DNA of 50,399 nucleotides from Chthonomonadales bacterium (GTDB lineage: Bacteria > Armatimonadota > Chthonomonadetes > Chthonomonadales > CAJBBX01). A model generated the notes under the pieces. The model was not told the origin of the DNA and made no database searches. It was given only the letters and a program-made list of their open reading frames with translations. The position numbers were made by a program, and so were the translations under genes. Positions 1 through 8,244 of this stretch are shown here, piece after piece (within the stretch, counting starts at the first letter, position 1; each line of letters starts with the position of its first letter). The DNA lies in NCBI GenBank assembly GCA_027459625.1, contig DAIDHP010000029.1, positions 1-50,399 on the forward strand, written 5' to 3'.

Positions 1-1
1 C

Positions 2-514
<513 letters not shown>

Positions 515-646
515 TAAAGGTAACGGCGCAATTCGCTTGCGGTTAGCTTGTCAAGCGGTTGCAGGCGATTATTCCTCATTAGAGGGAAGAACTCTTTGAG
601 TAAAAACCTGCCGAATGCAAATCATTATGGGGAATATATTCCAATT

Positions 647-688
647 TTGTCTTTACCTTGGTAAACTCGGACAGGAGTTGGGTATAAT
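647..688 (+). promoter_or_regulatory. Probable promoter of the S10 cluster, upstream of rpsJ
   Basis: A perfect TATAAT lies at 683-688, 61 bases before the rpsJ start, preceded by TG two bases upstream as in an almost-extended -10. The -35 is poor: TTGGTA at 658-663 leaves a 19-base spacer, and TTGTCT at 647-652 is too far away. The 234-base tuf-rpsJ gap otherwise contains only a 6-bp inverted repeat (CGCTTG at 534-539 / CAAGCG at 552-557) without a T-tract, so tuf transcripts may read through into the S10 cluster. Confidence 0.5.
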
Positions 689-748
689 GATGGAGTCGCT
701 TTTTCCGAATTCACTCAACTCCCTGTCGGAAGTTAAAGGAGAACATTC

Positions 749-1066
749 ATGGCTGTTGCGCGTCGCGTGAAGGTACGTATTCGTTTGCGCGCTTTTGATC
801 ATCGGATACTCGATCAGTCCGCTGAGAAAATCGTCGAAACCGCAAGAAGAACGGGGGCGAGAATCGCCGGTCCTGTATTGCTTCCGACGGAGACGGATAA
901 GTATTGCGTTAACCGCGGTACGACGATTGACAAGGAATCGATGGAGCATTTTGAGATTCGAACGCACAAGAGGTTGATAGACATCCTCGAACCGGGGCAG
1001 AAGACCATTGATGCGTTGATGCAATTGGACCTCCCTAGCGGAGTGGATATAGAAATCAAGCTGTAA
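749..1066 (+). CDS. rpsJ: 30S ribosomal protein S10 (uS10)
   Basis: Small-subunit head protein that also serves in NusB/S10 antitermination. The 105-residue length is normal. Family motifs are visible: [15 protein letters not shown] near the N-terminus, [18 protein letters not shown] in the middle, and the conserved [16 protein letters not shown] stretch, ending with the usual GVDIEIKL. The ATG has a good Shine-Dalgarno sequence (AAAGGAG about 8 bases upstream). It is the first gene after tuf and, as in most bacteria, leads the S10 series. A 221-base structured gap separates it from rplC, which is unusually long for this junction. Confidence 0.98.
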   Translation: MAVARRVKVRIRLRAFDHRILDQSAEKIVETARRTGARIAGPVLLPTETDKYCVNRGTTIDKESMEHFEIRTHKRLIDILEPGQKTIDALMQLDLPSGVDIEIKL

Positions 1067-1124
1067 AAGAGGAACATACATTCGTTTTCTCATTGCAGCC
1101 GTCGTAAAGCATCATATTTCAGGC

Positions 1125-1269
1125 TTGAGTAACAGTTTTTACTCAATCTAACGGTTGGATGGAATGAGGATTTCCGGCAAAAGCCGGGCGTTTCCAAAAC
1201 GAGGCGATGGAGACGCAATATAGCCTCGAATTATGAAATTCCGAATGCTTCCCGCAAAGCATGGGAGGC
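1125..1269 (+). promoter_or_regulatory. Structured intercistronic leader before rplC (four inverted repeats)
   Basis: The rpsJ-rplC gap contains four successive potential stem-loops. They are TTGAGTA 1125-1131 / TACTCAA 1140-1146; CCGGC 1174-1178 / GCCGG 1183-1187 with an AAAA loop; CGAGGC 1200-1205 / GCCTCG 1223-1228; and GCTTCCC 1247-1253 / GGGAGGC 1263-1269 (one G-U pair). The last ends seven bases before the rplC ribosome binding site. S10 operons are often autoregulated by L4 through leader RNA, but in the well-studied case that leader is upstream of rpsJ. A regulatory role here is inferred from the stems only. Confidence 0.4.
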
Positions 1270-1287
1270 GTTTTCAGGAGAAAAACC

Positions 1288-1929
1288 TTGGTAAACACAA
1301 TACTGGGCAGGAAGATCGGTATGACCCAGGTCTTTAACGAGGATGGGTCAGTCACTCCGGTCTCCGTGATAGAGGCAGGTCCCTGCATTGTCACGCAGCT
1401 CAAGAGTGTTGAGACGGATGGGTATGTCGCCGTCCAGGTCGGCTTCGGTGAGGTACGACCCAAACATGTGAACAAACCACTGTTGGGACATTTCAAGGGT
1501 GGGTTATCCAACCCCAAACACCCCGAAGTCAAACCGTGTCGCACTCTTCGTGAGATCCGCACCGAGGACACCTCGGGGCTGCAAATGGGTCAGGCAATAC
1601 AGGTGGGCGATGTGTTCGAGACAGGAGATATTGTCAAAGTGACGGGTATCTCCAAAGGCAAGGGGTTCGCCGGGGTCGTGAAGCGATTTCATTTTCACGG
1701 CGCGGATATGACGCACGGTTCCATGATCCATCGAAAACCACAGTCCGGCGGTGCAACCGACGCGGCGAGGACCTTCAAGGGCACTCGCAAGCCGGGGCAC
1801 ATGGGCGCCAAACAGGTTTCCGTTCGTGGCTTGACCGTGTGGCGCATTGATCCGGAAAAGAACCTCATCTTAATCAAAGGCGGAGTCCCCGGAGCCAACG
1901 GCGGACTGCTCACCATTTCAAAGATTTAG
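1288..1929 (+). CDS. rplC: 50S ribosomal protein L3 (uL3)
   Basis: Early-assembly 23S rRNA-binding protein near the peptidyl transferase centre. I place the start at TTG 1288: it lies seven bases after AGGAG (1276-1280) and gives the normal L3 beginning (M)VNTILGRKIGMTQVF and 213 residues. An in-frame ATG at 1261 would add nine atypical residues and sit inside a predicted hairpin. Family features include GKGFAGVVKRFHFHGADMTHG, the glutamine-containing loop that reaches toward the catalytic centre (RKPQSGGATDAARTFKGTR, whose exact methylated residue I did not assign), and GHMGAKQVSVRGL. It is followed ten bases later by rplD. Confidence 0.96.
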   Translation: MVNTILGRKIGMTQVFNEDGSVTPVSVIEAGPCIVTQLKSVETDGYVAVQVGFGEVRPKHVNKPLLGHFKGGLSNPKHPEVKPCRTLREIRTEDTSGLQMGQAIQVGDVFETGDIVKVTGISKGKGFAGVVKRFHFHGADMTHGSMIHRKPQSGGATDAARTFKGTRKPGHMGAKQVSVRGLTVWRIDPEKNLILIKGGVPGANGGLLTISKI

Positions 1930-1939
1930 GAGACGATAG

Positions 1940-2632
1940 ATGCCAGAGATTACCCTTTATAACAAGGAAGGTCAGGAGATTGGCTCTCTGTCGCTCCCGG
2001 ACGAGATATTCGGTATTGAACCGAATTACTCGCTGATCCATCAAGCAGTTACGACGGAGGAGTCCAATCAGAGGCAAGGCACAGCATCCACGAAAACGCG
2101 AGGCAACGTTCGCGGTGGTGGAAGGAAGCCTTGGAGACAGAAGGGCACCGGGCGCGCCCGACAAGGGAGTACACGCGCCCCGCATTGGAGACACGGCGGC
2201 GTGGTGTTCGGTCCCCATCCGCGAAGTTATCGGAAGGATTTTCCGAAGAAAATGCGCATGGGAGCGATACGTTCAGCCCTTTCAGCGAAGGTCGCCGATG
2301 GGGAGATGATCGCGATCGATCAACTGAAGCTGGACGCAATAAAGACTAAGAGTGTTGTGAAATTATTGAACTCTCTGCCATTGTCTCGCGAGGTGAGAGT
2401 GAAACATTACGAAGGGATTGAAAATCTCATCGAAGGCGTCAAGACGGTACGGTTTCCCGTTCTGATCATTGTGCCGGAGTATGATGAGATTCTGCTCAAA
2501 TCCTGCCGAAATCTGCCCAATGTCACTCTCAGATATGCGCCGAGCTTTTCCGTTCGTGACATCCTTCAAGCCGGTCGAGTGGTTCTTGCGGCGGAATCCG
2601 TTGATAAGATCAAGGAGGCGCTAACCAAATGA
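1940..2632 (+). CDS. rplD: 50S ribosomal protein L4 (uL4)
   Basis: 23S rRNA-binding protein that lines the exit tunnel and, in some bacteria, represses its own operon. At 230 residues it is slightly longer than usual (about 205). The extended tunnel loop is clear: [21 protein letters not shown] followed by [32 protein letters not shown]. The C-terminal half has [18 protein letters not shown] and ends KIKEALTK. The ATG follows AGGAGA by seven bases. The stop overlaps the rplW start (ATGA at 2629-2632), indicating translational coupling. Confidence 0.97.
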   Translation: MPEITLYNKEGQEIGSLSLPDEIFGIEPNYSLIHQAVTTEESNQRQGTASTKTRGNVRGGGRKPWRQKGTGRARQGSTRAPHWRHGGVVFGPHPRSYRKDFPKKMRMGAIRSALSAKVADGEMIAIDQLKLDAIKTKSVVKLLNSLPLSREVRVKHYEGIENLIEGVKTVRFPVLIIVPEYDEILLKSCRNLPNVTLRYAPSFSVRDILQAGRVVLAAESVDKIKEALTK

Positions 2633-2919
2633 AGGATCCCTATCAGATCATTGTGCGTCCCATCCTATCCGAGAAAAGCATGGATATGAGCCATGAGGGA
2701 AAATACACTTTCCGGGTGGCGAAGAATTCCAACAAGCTGGAGATCGCGGACGCAGTTGAGAAAATATTCAAGGTTAAAGTAAAAAAGGTCAACACGTTGA
2801 ACGTGAAGGGGAAGACGAGAAGAGTCGGGAAATATCCGGAGGGACGAACGAGCGATTGGAAGAAAGCTATTGTCACCCTGGCTCCCGGCCAATCCATCAC
2901 CCTGTTCGAAGGACTGTAA
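2629..2919 (+). CDS. rplW: 50S ribosomal protein L23 (uL23)
   Basis: Protein at the tunnel exit that forms the docking site for trigger factor and SRP. It has 96 residues, the usual size. [19 protein letters not shown] and the basic loop [19 protein letters not shown] are diagnostic, and it ends [18 protein letters not shown]. The ATG overlaps the rplD stop by four bases and has AAGGAGG about ten bases upstream, inside rplD. Confidence 0.97.
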   Translation: MKDPYQIIVRPILSEKSMDMSHEGKYTFRVAKNSNKLEIADAVEKIFKVKVKKVNTLNVKGKTRRVGKYPEGRTSDWKKAIVTLAPGQSITLFEGL

Positions 2920-2970
2920 GGATACCAAGCAATACTCGCGAATAGCGGGTGAATGTAATCGGAGAAAACA

Positions 2971-3804
2971 ATGCCATTAAGACAATATAAACCGACCACG
3001 CCCAGTAGACGCTTCCGCTCGGTATCGACCTTTGAGGAGATTACTTCAACCAAGCCGGAGAAGTCTCTGCTTGAGCCTTTGAAAAGCACCGGCGGCAGAA
3101 ACGCTCAGGGCAAGGTGACCGCACGATTCCGAGGCGCTGGCAATAAACGAATGTATCGTATCATCGATTTCAAGCGAAATAAACTGGATGTCACCGGAAA
3201 AGTGGCGACCATAGAATACGATCCCAATAGGACCTCTCGCATTGCATTGGTGGAATATGCTGACGGCGAAAAAAGATATATCATCGCCCCTGTCGGGTTG
3301 AAGGTGGGGGATAACATCATATCCAGCGCCTCGGCTGACATAAAAGCGGGGAACTGCCTGCCGCTGATCAACATCCCTGTGGGAACCGTCATTCATAATG
3401 TCGAGTTAACTCCTGGGTGCGGGGGACAGATGGTGCGAAGCGCTGGCGCGGGCGCCCAGTTGATGGCGAAGGAGGGCAAGTACGCTCAAGTTCGACTTCC
3501 ATCAGGAGAGGTGCGTCGCGTTTTGATCGAATGCAAAGCCACCATCGGACAGGTGGGCAACCTCGACCATGAGAACGAATCATGGGGCAAGGCTGGAAAG
3601 TCTCGTTGGCTCGGAAAGAAGCCGCACGTTCGCGGAGTTGTGATGAACCCGAGGGACCATCCCCATGGAGGTGGTGAAGGAAAGTCACCGGTCGGACGCA
3701 AGAAGGGGCCCGCAACACCTTGGGGCAAACCCGCACTTGGATACAAGACACGACATAACAAATCCACGGACAAATACATTGTCCGCAGGAGAGGCGCGAA
3801 ATAG
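2971..3804 (+). CDS. rplB: 50S ribosomal protein L2 (uL2)
   Basis: Core large-subunit protein required for subunit association and peptidyl transferase activity. It has 277 residues, as expected. Typical signatures are [15 protein letters not shown] at the start, [19 protein letters not shown], then [20 protein letters not shown], with the universally conserved histidine of the PHGGG region, and [16 protein letters not shown]. The start ATG is preceded by GGAG. It sits 51 bases after rplW. Confidence 0.98.
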   Translation: MPLRQYKPTTPSRRFRSVSTFEEITSTKPEKSLLEPLKSTGGRNAQGKVTARFRGAGNKRMYRIIDFKRNKLDVTGKVATIEYDPNRTSRIALVEYADGEKRYIIAPVGLKVGDNIISSASADIKAGNCLPLINIPVGTVIHNVELTPGCGGQMVRSAGAGAQLMAKEGKYAQVRLPSGEVRRVLIECKATIGQVGNLDHENESWGKAGKSRWLGKKPHVRGVVMNPRDHPHGGGEGKSPVGRKKGPATPWGKPALGYKTRHNKSTDKYIVRRRGAK

Positions 3805-3873
3805 CGGTTGGATTCGGATGGATTCCCCCCAACGGGCATCCATTTCCCGATATCGCATGACAGGAGAATATTC

Positions 3874-4161
3874 ATGGGTCGTTCATTGAAGAAAGGGCCG
3901 TACGCGGACCCCAAGCTTCTTAAAAAAGTCGAGTTGATGAATGCGACCGGCGAAAAGAGAGCCATCAAGACTTGGTCACGCCGCTCCACTATCTTCCCGA
4001 TATTCATCGGTCACACTTTCATGGTGCACGATGGACGCAAGCACATTCCCGTATTTGTGACGGAGAACATGGTCGGCCACAAGCTTGGTGAGTTTGCCGT
4101 CACCCGCCTTTTCCGCGGACATGCGGGGCAGCAGGTCGAACGTCGCACGAACATTCGATGA
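3874..4161 (+). CDS. rpsS: 30S ribosomal protein S19 (uS19)
   Basis: Head protein that forms an intersubunit bridge. The start is ATG 3874, seven bases after AGGAG, giving 95 residues beginning [19 protein letters not shown]. An upstream in-frame ATG at 3808 would add 22 residues of non-family sequence with no ribosome binding site. Conserved motifs [20 protein letters not shown] and [20 protein letters not shown] are present. It has the normal place between L2 and L22. Confidence 0.97.
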   Translation: MGRSLKKGPYADPKLLKKVELMNATGEKRAIKTWSRRSTIFPIFIGHTFMVHDGRKHIPVFVTENMVGHKLGEFAVTRLFRGHAGQQVERRTNIR

Positions 4162-4216
4162 GGGAAGGAATCGCGGCTTGCAGCTTAAAGGCAGCCGGGT
4201 GTAATGGGAGATAATC

Positions 4217-4843
4217 ATGGGAAAATCAAAAACCCCGTTGGCGTATAAGAGCAACCAGACCAGTGCCACCGCGAAATATCTTCGCGTGCCCCCGCGCAAG
4301 GCGCGACTGGTTATGGACGCCATCCGCGGGAAATACGCTTCCGAGGCTCTCGCCATGTTGAAGTTCGTTCCGAACTTCGCAGCGAGAAAGATTGAGGACG
4401 TGATCCAATCCGCCATGGCGAATGCGGAGAATGGCCGTCCCTATTCCGAAGAGTCGGGAAAGCCTTTGCCCGCGCTCGTTACGGATAACTTGAAACTGGT
4501 GCGCTGTTTTGTGGACGAGGGGCCGCGTATTAAACGATTACAGCCTCGTGCCCAAGGCAGAGCTTACAGAATATTGAAGAGAATGTGCCACATCACGGTT
4601 GTGCTGGAGGAGGTTGACCCGAAACCACGCAAAACCAGGCGTCAAGCCCCAAGCAGACGAGCTCGCACGCAAGCGACCGCGCCCGCAGTGAAGGCTTCCG
4701 CCACTCCGGTCGAACAGAAACTCGCCACCAAGGAAAACGAGGCGGCGACGCTGAACGCACAGCTTGAGAATGAGGATAAGCTGGAGCAAGTATCGGCGGA
4801 AGTTACCGAAACAAACTCGTCTGAAGAGACGAAGAGCGAATAG
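4217..4843 (+). CDS. rplV: 50S ribosomal protein L22 with long C-terminal tail (uL22)
   Basis: Tunnel-lining protein whose beta-hairpin is a macrolide-resistance site. The L22 core occupies roughly residues 10-135: SATAKYLRVPPRKARLVMDA, LKFVPNFAARKIEDVIQSAMANAE and GRAYRILKRMCHITVVLEE. The protein is 208 residues instead of about 110-120. The additional C-terminal part is first basic (PRKTRRQAPSRRARTQ), then Ala/Glu/Thr-rich and acidic, ending TETNSSEETKSE. It looks disordered and has no motif I recognise. The ATG follows GGGAGA. The stop TAG lies ten bases before the TTG start of rpsC. Confidence 0.95.
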   Translation: MGKSKTPLAYKSNQTSATAKYLRVPPRKARLVMDAIRGKYASEALAMLKFVPNFAARKIEDVIQSAMANAENGRPYSEESGKPLPALVTDNLKLVRCFVDEGPRIKRLQPRAQGRAYRILKRMCHITVVLEEVDPKPRKTRRQAPSRRARTQATAPAVKASATPVEQKLATKENEAATLNAQLENEDKLEQVSAEVTETNSSEETKSE

Positions 4844-4853
4844 GGAGGAAGTC

Positions 4854-5678
4854 TTGGGACAAAAAATCCATCCAATCGGTTTTCGAATTGGCGTCATCCG
4901 CGACTGGGAGAGCAAGTGGTATTTGGATAAAGGTTACGCCGACGCCCTTTACGAAGATTATCGCATCCGCCAATGGGTGACTAAAAATCTCAAAAACGCG
5001 TCAGTTTCCCACGTTGAGATTGAGCGTCCGGGCGGCACCGTAAAGATTATTCTACATACAGCGAAACCCGGCATCATTATCGGCAGAGGCGGCAAAGGCG
5101 TCGACGATGTGAAGCGCTCCATGGAGAAGCTTACGAACAAAACATGTTATGTAAGCGTTCAGGAGATTCGCCACCCGGATATCGATGCCCAGCTTGTGGC
5201 GGAATCGATTGCGCAGCAAATCGAGAAGCGTATCGCTTACAAGCGCGCCATGCGCCAAGCCATTTTGCGGGCCATGAAGCTTGGTGTGAAAGGGGTGCGC
5301 GTCGCATGCGCCGGTCGGCTAGCCGGCGCGGAAATGGCTCGACGCGAGCACGCAAGGGACGGAAAAATCCCGCTTCACACTTTGCGAGCGGATATCGATT
5401 ATGGATTTGCCGAGGCTTTGACCACTTACGGACATATCGGCATAAAGGTGTGGATTTACAAGGGGGATGTGCTACCAGGGCAGACCCGCTTGACCGAAGA
5501 TCAAATCGTTCCTCGGAAGGAAAGCCAACGCGCGGAGCGCTCAGATCGCGGAGATAGATCCGGACGCGGCAGAGGCGGTCGGGGAAGACGCTCCTCTGGC
5601 GAAGGTTCTACAAGAGGGGGCAGATCTCGAGGATCGCGCACCCACAGCCAGGAGGATAAACCCAATGTTAATGCCTAA
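4854..5678 (+). CDS. rpsC: 30S ribosomal protein S3 with RG-rich tail (uS3)
   Basis: mRNA-entry-channel protein with a KH domain. The start is TTG 4854, five bases after GGGAGGAA, giving (M)[20 protein letters not shown]. An upstream in-frame ATG at 4764 would run inside the end of rplV and is rejected. The KH motif is [20 protein letters not shown]. The C-terminal domain has [20 protein letters not shown] and [20 protein letters not shown]. At 274 residues it is longer than usual, because of a tail from about residue 232 rich in Arg, Gly and Ser ([19 protein letters not shown]). The last 14 bases overlap rplP. Confidence 0.96.
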   Translation: MGQKIHPIGFRIGVIRDWESKWYLDKGYADALYEDYRIRQWVTKNLKNASVSHVEIERPGGTVKIILHTAKPGIIIGRGGKGVDDVKRSMEKLTNKTCYVSVQEIRHPDIDAQLVAESIAQQIEKRIAYKRAMRQAILRAMKLGVKGVRVACAGRLAGAEMARREHARDGKIPLHTLRADIDYGFAEALTTYGHIGIKVWIYKGDVLPGQTRLTEDQIVPRKESQRAERSDRGDRSGRGRGGRGRRSSGEGSTRGGRSRGSRTHSQEDKPNVNA

Positions 5679-6129
5679 AAGAGTGATGCATCGCAAACAG
5701 CATCGCGGACATCGACGCGGAAAGGCTTCAGGAGGGAATCAACTGAATTTCGGTGAATACGGCCTGCAAGCTCTTGAGTCATGCTGGATGACCGCGAACC
5801 AAATAGAGGCGGCCCGTATTGCAATGACGAGACACGTCAAACGCGGCGGGAAAATCTGGATTCGCATATTTCCGGACAAACCCTTCACGAAAAAGCCCGC
5901 CGAAACCCGTATGGGGTCGGGCAAAGGGGCTCCCGAAGGATGGGTCGCCGTTGTCAAACCCGGTCGCGTATTGTTCGAAATGGCGGGGATACCCGAAGAT
6001 TTGGCGCGCGAGGCGATGCGTTTGGCGAGTCATAAATTGCCCATTGATGTTAAATTCATCATGCGGGAAAACGTAGAGGAGGAGATGGATGCCCGAGGAG
6101 AAACGCCGGACCTTACTGGACAGGCTTAG
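5665..6129 (+). CDS. rplP: 50S ribosomal protein L16 (uL16)
   Basis: A-site-proximal 50S protein. The ATG at 5665 has AGGAGG nine bases upstream and gives [19 protein letters not shown], typical for L16. The next ATG (5671) is too far from that site. Diagnostic stretches are [40 protein letters not shown] and [20 protein letters not shown]. It has 154 residues, about ten more than usual. The extra C-terminal residues ([18 protein letters not shown]) lie in the 41-base overlap with rpmC, so the two genes share sequence in different frames. Confidence 0.97.
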   Translation: MLMPKRVMHRKQHRGHRRGKASGGNQLNFGEYGLQALESCWMTANQIEAARIAMTRHVKRGGKIWIRIFPDKPFTKKPAETRMGSGKGAPEGWVAVVKPGRVLFEMAGIPEDLAREAMRLASHKLPIDVKFIMRENVEEEMDARGETPDLTGQA

Positions 6130-6313
6130 AACCCTTTCAGATGCGGAATTGGCGAACGAACTTGCCAATGAAAGGCAAAAGCTGTTTGATTTGCGTCGAC
6201 AGAATATCACTCGCCAATTGGGCAATACCGATTTGATATCGCAAACCAAGAAACAGATAGCGCGTATGCTCACCCTGCAGAAGGAGCGCGAGATCACAGT
6301 CGGAAAGGAATAG
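6089..6313 (+). CDS. rpmC: 50S ribosomal protein L29 (uL29)
   Basis: Small two-helix protein at the tunnel exit. It has 74 residues including a short MPEEKRRT lead. The family pattern is clear: [38 protein letters not shown] and [16 protein letters not shown]. The ATG at 6089 follows GAGGAGGA at suitable distance. It overlaps the end of rplP by 41 bases, an unusually long overlap for this pair, which suggests translational coupling. rpsQ follows five bases later. Confidence 0.95.
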   Translation: MPEEKRRTLLDRLRTLSDAELANELANERQKLFDLRRQNITRQLGNTDLISQTKKQIARMLTLQKEREITVGKE

Positions 6314-6318
6314 CAGAG

Positions 6319-6603
6319 ATGTCAGAAACAAACAACGCTCAGTCCTCCCCCGTTCGCGGAAGACGCAAAACGCGCATGGGACGCGTGATTAGCGATAAGA
6401 TGGATAAGACGGTGGTAGTCGCCATAGAGACGATGGTGCGTCATCCGTTATATGGTAAAACCATTCGCCGCACCACGAAATTCAAGGCGCACGACGCCGA
6501 CAATTCCTGCGGTGTGGGGGATATGGTTGAAATCATGGAAACCCGGCCTATCTCGAAGGAGAAACATTGGCGGGTGGTTCAAATTGTAGAAAAAGCGAAA
6601 TAA
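6319..6603 (+). CDS. rpsQ: 30S ribosomal protein S17 (uS17)
   Basis: Early-assembly 16S rRNA-binding protein. It has 94 residues, with a short polar N-terminal lead before the conserved core [19 protein letters not shown] and [18 protein letters not shown]. The end, [18 protein letters not shown], is typical. The ATG follows AAAGGAAT. The order rpmC-rpsQ-rplN is standard. The 74-base gap that follows contains a weak self-complementary segment (TAGCG 6609-6613 / CGCTA 6657-6661). Confidence 0.97.
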   Translation: MSETNNAQSSPVRGRRKTRMGRVISDKMDKTVVVAIETMVRHPLYGKTIRRTTKFKAHDADNSCGVGDMVEIMETRPISKEKHWRVVQIVEKAK

Positions 6604-6677
6604 TAGCTTAGCGGTCCACGAGCGCGGTTCCATTGGAGTGCGCGAGGAGGTGGGAACGCTAGCAAGGGAGAATCCAG

Positions 6678-7046
6678 ATGATTCAAACCTATACCCGATT
6701 AAGGGCGGCGGATAACAGCGGTGCGCGCCAGATCATGTGTATCCGAGTACTCAAAGGATCCAATAGTCAGGATGCGCGCGTTGGAGATATTATTGTCGGG
6801 GTCGTGAAATCCGCCACGCCCGGTCAACAAGTGAAGAAAAGCGACGTGGTGAAATGTGTTGTGGTTCGCACCAAGCAACCCATCCGAAGACCAGATGGCT
6901 CCGTTCTGCGCTTTGACGACAACGCTTGCGTTGTCATCAATAACGCACTTGAACCGAGAGGGACGCGTGTCTTCGGACCGGTGGCCAGGGAGCTTAGGGA
7001 TAAGAATTTCATGCGCATTATCTCGCTCGCACCGGAGGTGCTATAA
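6678..7046 (+). CDS. rplN: 50S ribosomal protein L14 (uL14)
   Basis: 50S protein at the subunit interface. It has 122 residues, exactly the family length. It begins [20 protein letters not shown] and carries [40 protein letters not shown] and [20 protein letters not shown]. The ATG has GGGAG upstream. The stop TAA shares its last base with the rplX start (TAATG at 7044-7048), a classic coupled arrangement. Confidence 0.98.
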   Translation: MIQTYTRLRAADNSGARQIMCIRVLKGSNSQDARVGDIIVGVVKSATPGQQVKKSDVVKCVVVRTKQPIRRPDGSVLRFDDNACVVINNALEPRGTRVFGPVARELRDKNFMRIISLAPEVL

Positions 7047-7462
7047 TGGCGCAAAAGAAACCAGCAACCCCTGTGAAGTTGAGAATTCGCAAGGGAGATG
7101 AGGTGGAAGTCATATCCGGCAAGGACGGTCCTAAGCAGGGAGGCGTACGAGGTAAATCCGGGCGCGTGTTGAAGGCTCTTCCCAAAACCAATCAGGTGAT
7201 TGTGGAAGGGGTCAATATCATCATCAAGCATCAAAAACCGCGTCAGAGCAGCAGAGCGGGCGCAACTGGAGTGCAGGAAATCCAGGAAGGTGGAAGAATT
7301 GAAAAGCCGGCGCCCATGAACGCTTCCAAGGTGATGCTTGTGTGTCCGCAATGTCACAGACCCACCCGCGTGGGTTACGCATACCATGAAGGGGAGGGAA
7401 AGCCCGCTCGACGCAAGTATCGCGTGTGCAAGCATCCCGACTGCGGTCAATCCATAGACTAA
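7046..7462 (+). CDS. rplX: 50S ribosomal protein L24 with zinc ribbon (uL24)
   Basis: Assembly-initiating 50S protein with a KOW motif: KLRIRKGDEVEVISGKDGP and KSGRVLKALPKTNQVIVEGV are visible, with an insertion of about ten residues after the KOW glycine. The C-terminal part carries four cysteines (C100, C103, C128, C133: CPQCHRPTRVGY ... CKHPDCGQ), a zinc-ribbon pattern seen in a subset of bacterial L24. It has 138 residues, longer than the usual ~105. The start overlaps the rplN stop by one base. A 141-base structured gap follows before rplE. Confidence 0.96.
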   Translation: MAQKKPATPVKLRIRKGDEVEVISGKDGPKQGGVRGKSGRVLKALPKTNQVIVEGVNIIIKHQKPRQSSRAGATGVQEIQEGGRIEKPAPMNASKVMLVCPQCHRPTRVGYAYHEGEGKPARRKYRVCKHPDCGQSID

Positions 7463-7499
7463 TCGCCACCCCACATTACATCAGAAGCTGATTGCACTG

Positions 7500-7553
7500 G
7501 GCGATGCAACTCGATGATAAGATAGCCTAATCAGGTTATCCTCGCGCATCGCC
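7500..7553 (+). promoter_or_regulatory. Nested stem-loop leader between rplX and rplE
   Basis: The rplX-rplE gap folds into a nested structure. The outer stem is GGCGATGC 7500-7507 with GCATCGCC 7546-7553 (8 bp, perfect). The inner hairpin is GATAGCC 7521-7527 with GGTTATC 7534-7540 (7 bp, one G-U) around a six-base TAATCA loop. It ends 50 bases before the rplE ATG. In Escherichia coli, S8 represses the spc operon by binding mRNA near the L5 start, and rpsH lies downstream here too. A role as an r-protein binding site is therefore plausible but inferred, since I could not match the S8 consensus. Confidence 0.45.
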
Positions 7554-7603
7554 TTGAATACCATCCTACTCAGCTTGAATTTCGAGGATTCAGGAGACGG
7601 GTC

Positions 7604-8155
7604 ATGTCTCGTTTTAAAGACAAATACAAAGTGGAAATCTCTCCGGCAATGCAGAAACGATTCAACTATTCGAACGTGATGCAGATCCCCAGGTTGGAGA
7701 AGATCGTTTTGAACATGGGGGTCGGCGGAGCGGGTCAAACCGGAGGTGACGCCAAGCTACTAGACAACGCCATGCGCGATATGGGCATCATCACCGGGCA
7801 AAAACCCGCGATCACTCGCTGTCGAAAATCGATATCGAACTTCAAAGTTCGTGCGGGAGCCAGAGTGGGATGCCGAGTGACATTGCGCGGGGAGCAGATG
7901 TTTGAATTTTTAGATCGACTGATATCCACAGCCTTGCCACGAGTGCGCGACTTTCAGGGGGTGAATCCCAACTCCTTTGACGGACGCGGCAATTTCGCAA
8001 TGGGTGTTAAGGAGCAGTTGATTTTCCCCGAAATCGATTACGACAAGATCGACAAAGTGCGAGGAATGGATATTATCATCTGCACATCTGCGAAAACGGA
8101 CGAGGAGGCGCGTGCGCTTTTAAAGGAATTCGGGATGCCTTTCCGAGAGAAATAG
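7604..8155 (+). CDS. rplE: 50S ribosomal protein L5 (uL5)
   Basis: 5S rRNA-binding protein of the central protuberance. It has 183 residues, the family size. It includes [58 protein letters not shown] and [20 protein letters not shown]. The ATG is preceded by a moderate GGAGACGG element. It follows the structured leader. The next gene is not rpsN, as would be normal, but an EF-G-like GTPase 89 bases downstream. Confidence 0.98.
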   Translation: MSRFKDKYKVEISPAMQKRFNYSNVMQIPRLEKIVLNMGVGGAGQTGGDAKLLDNAMRDMGIITGQKPAITRCRKSISNFKVRAGARVGCRVTLRGEQMFEFLDRLISTALPRVRDFQGVNPNSFDGRGNFAMGVKEQLIFPEIDYDKIDKVRGMDIIICTSAKTDEEARALLKEFGMPFREK

Positions 8156-8244
8156 GCTGATTCGACACTCACTGTCGGATCGATATCTTCTCCCTGTATG
8201 GAATGGCATTCCGGGTGTTAACGCCAGTTACATAGGGGACGCCT

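Noticed and set aside
653-1093. Long open frame on the minus strand across rpsJ
   Set aside because: It lies opposite a certain ribosomal gene, has no family features and no ribosome binding site.
8160-8244. GGAAT/ATTCC repeat before the EF-G-like gene as a terminator
   Set aside because: Only five base pairs with a three-base loop and no T-run.
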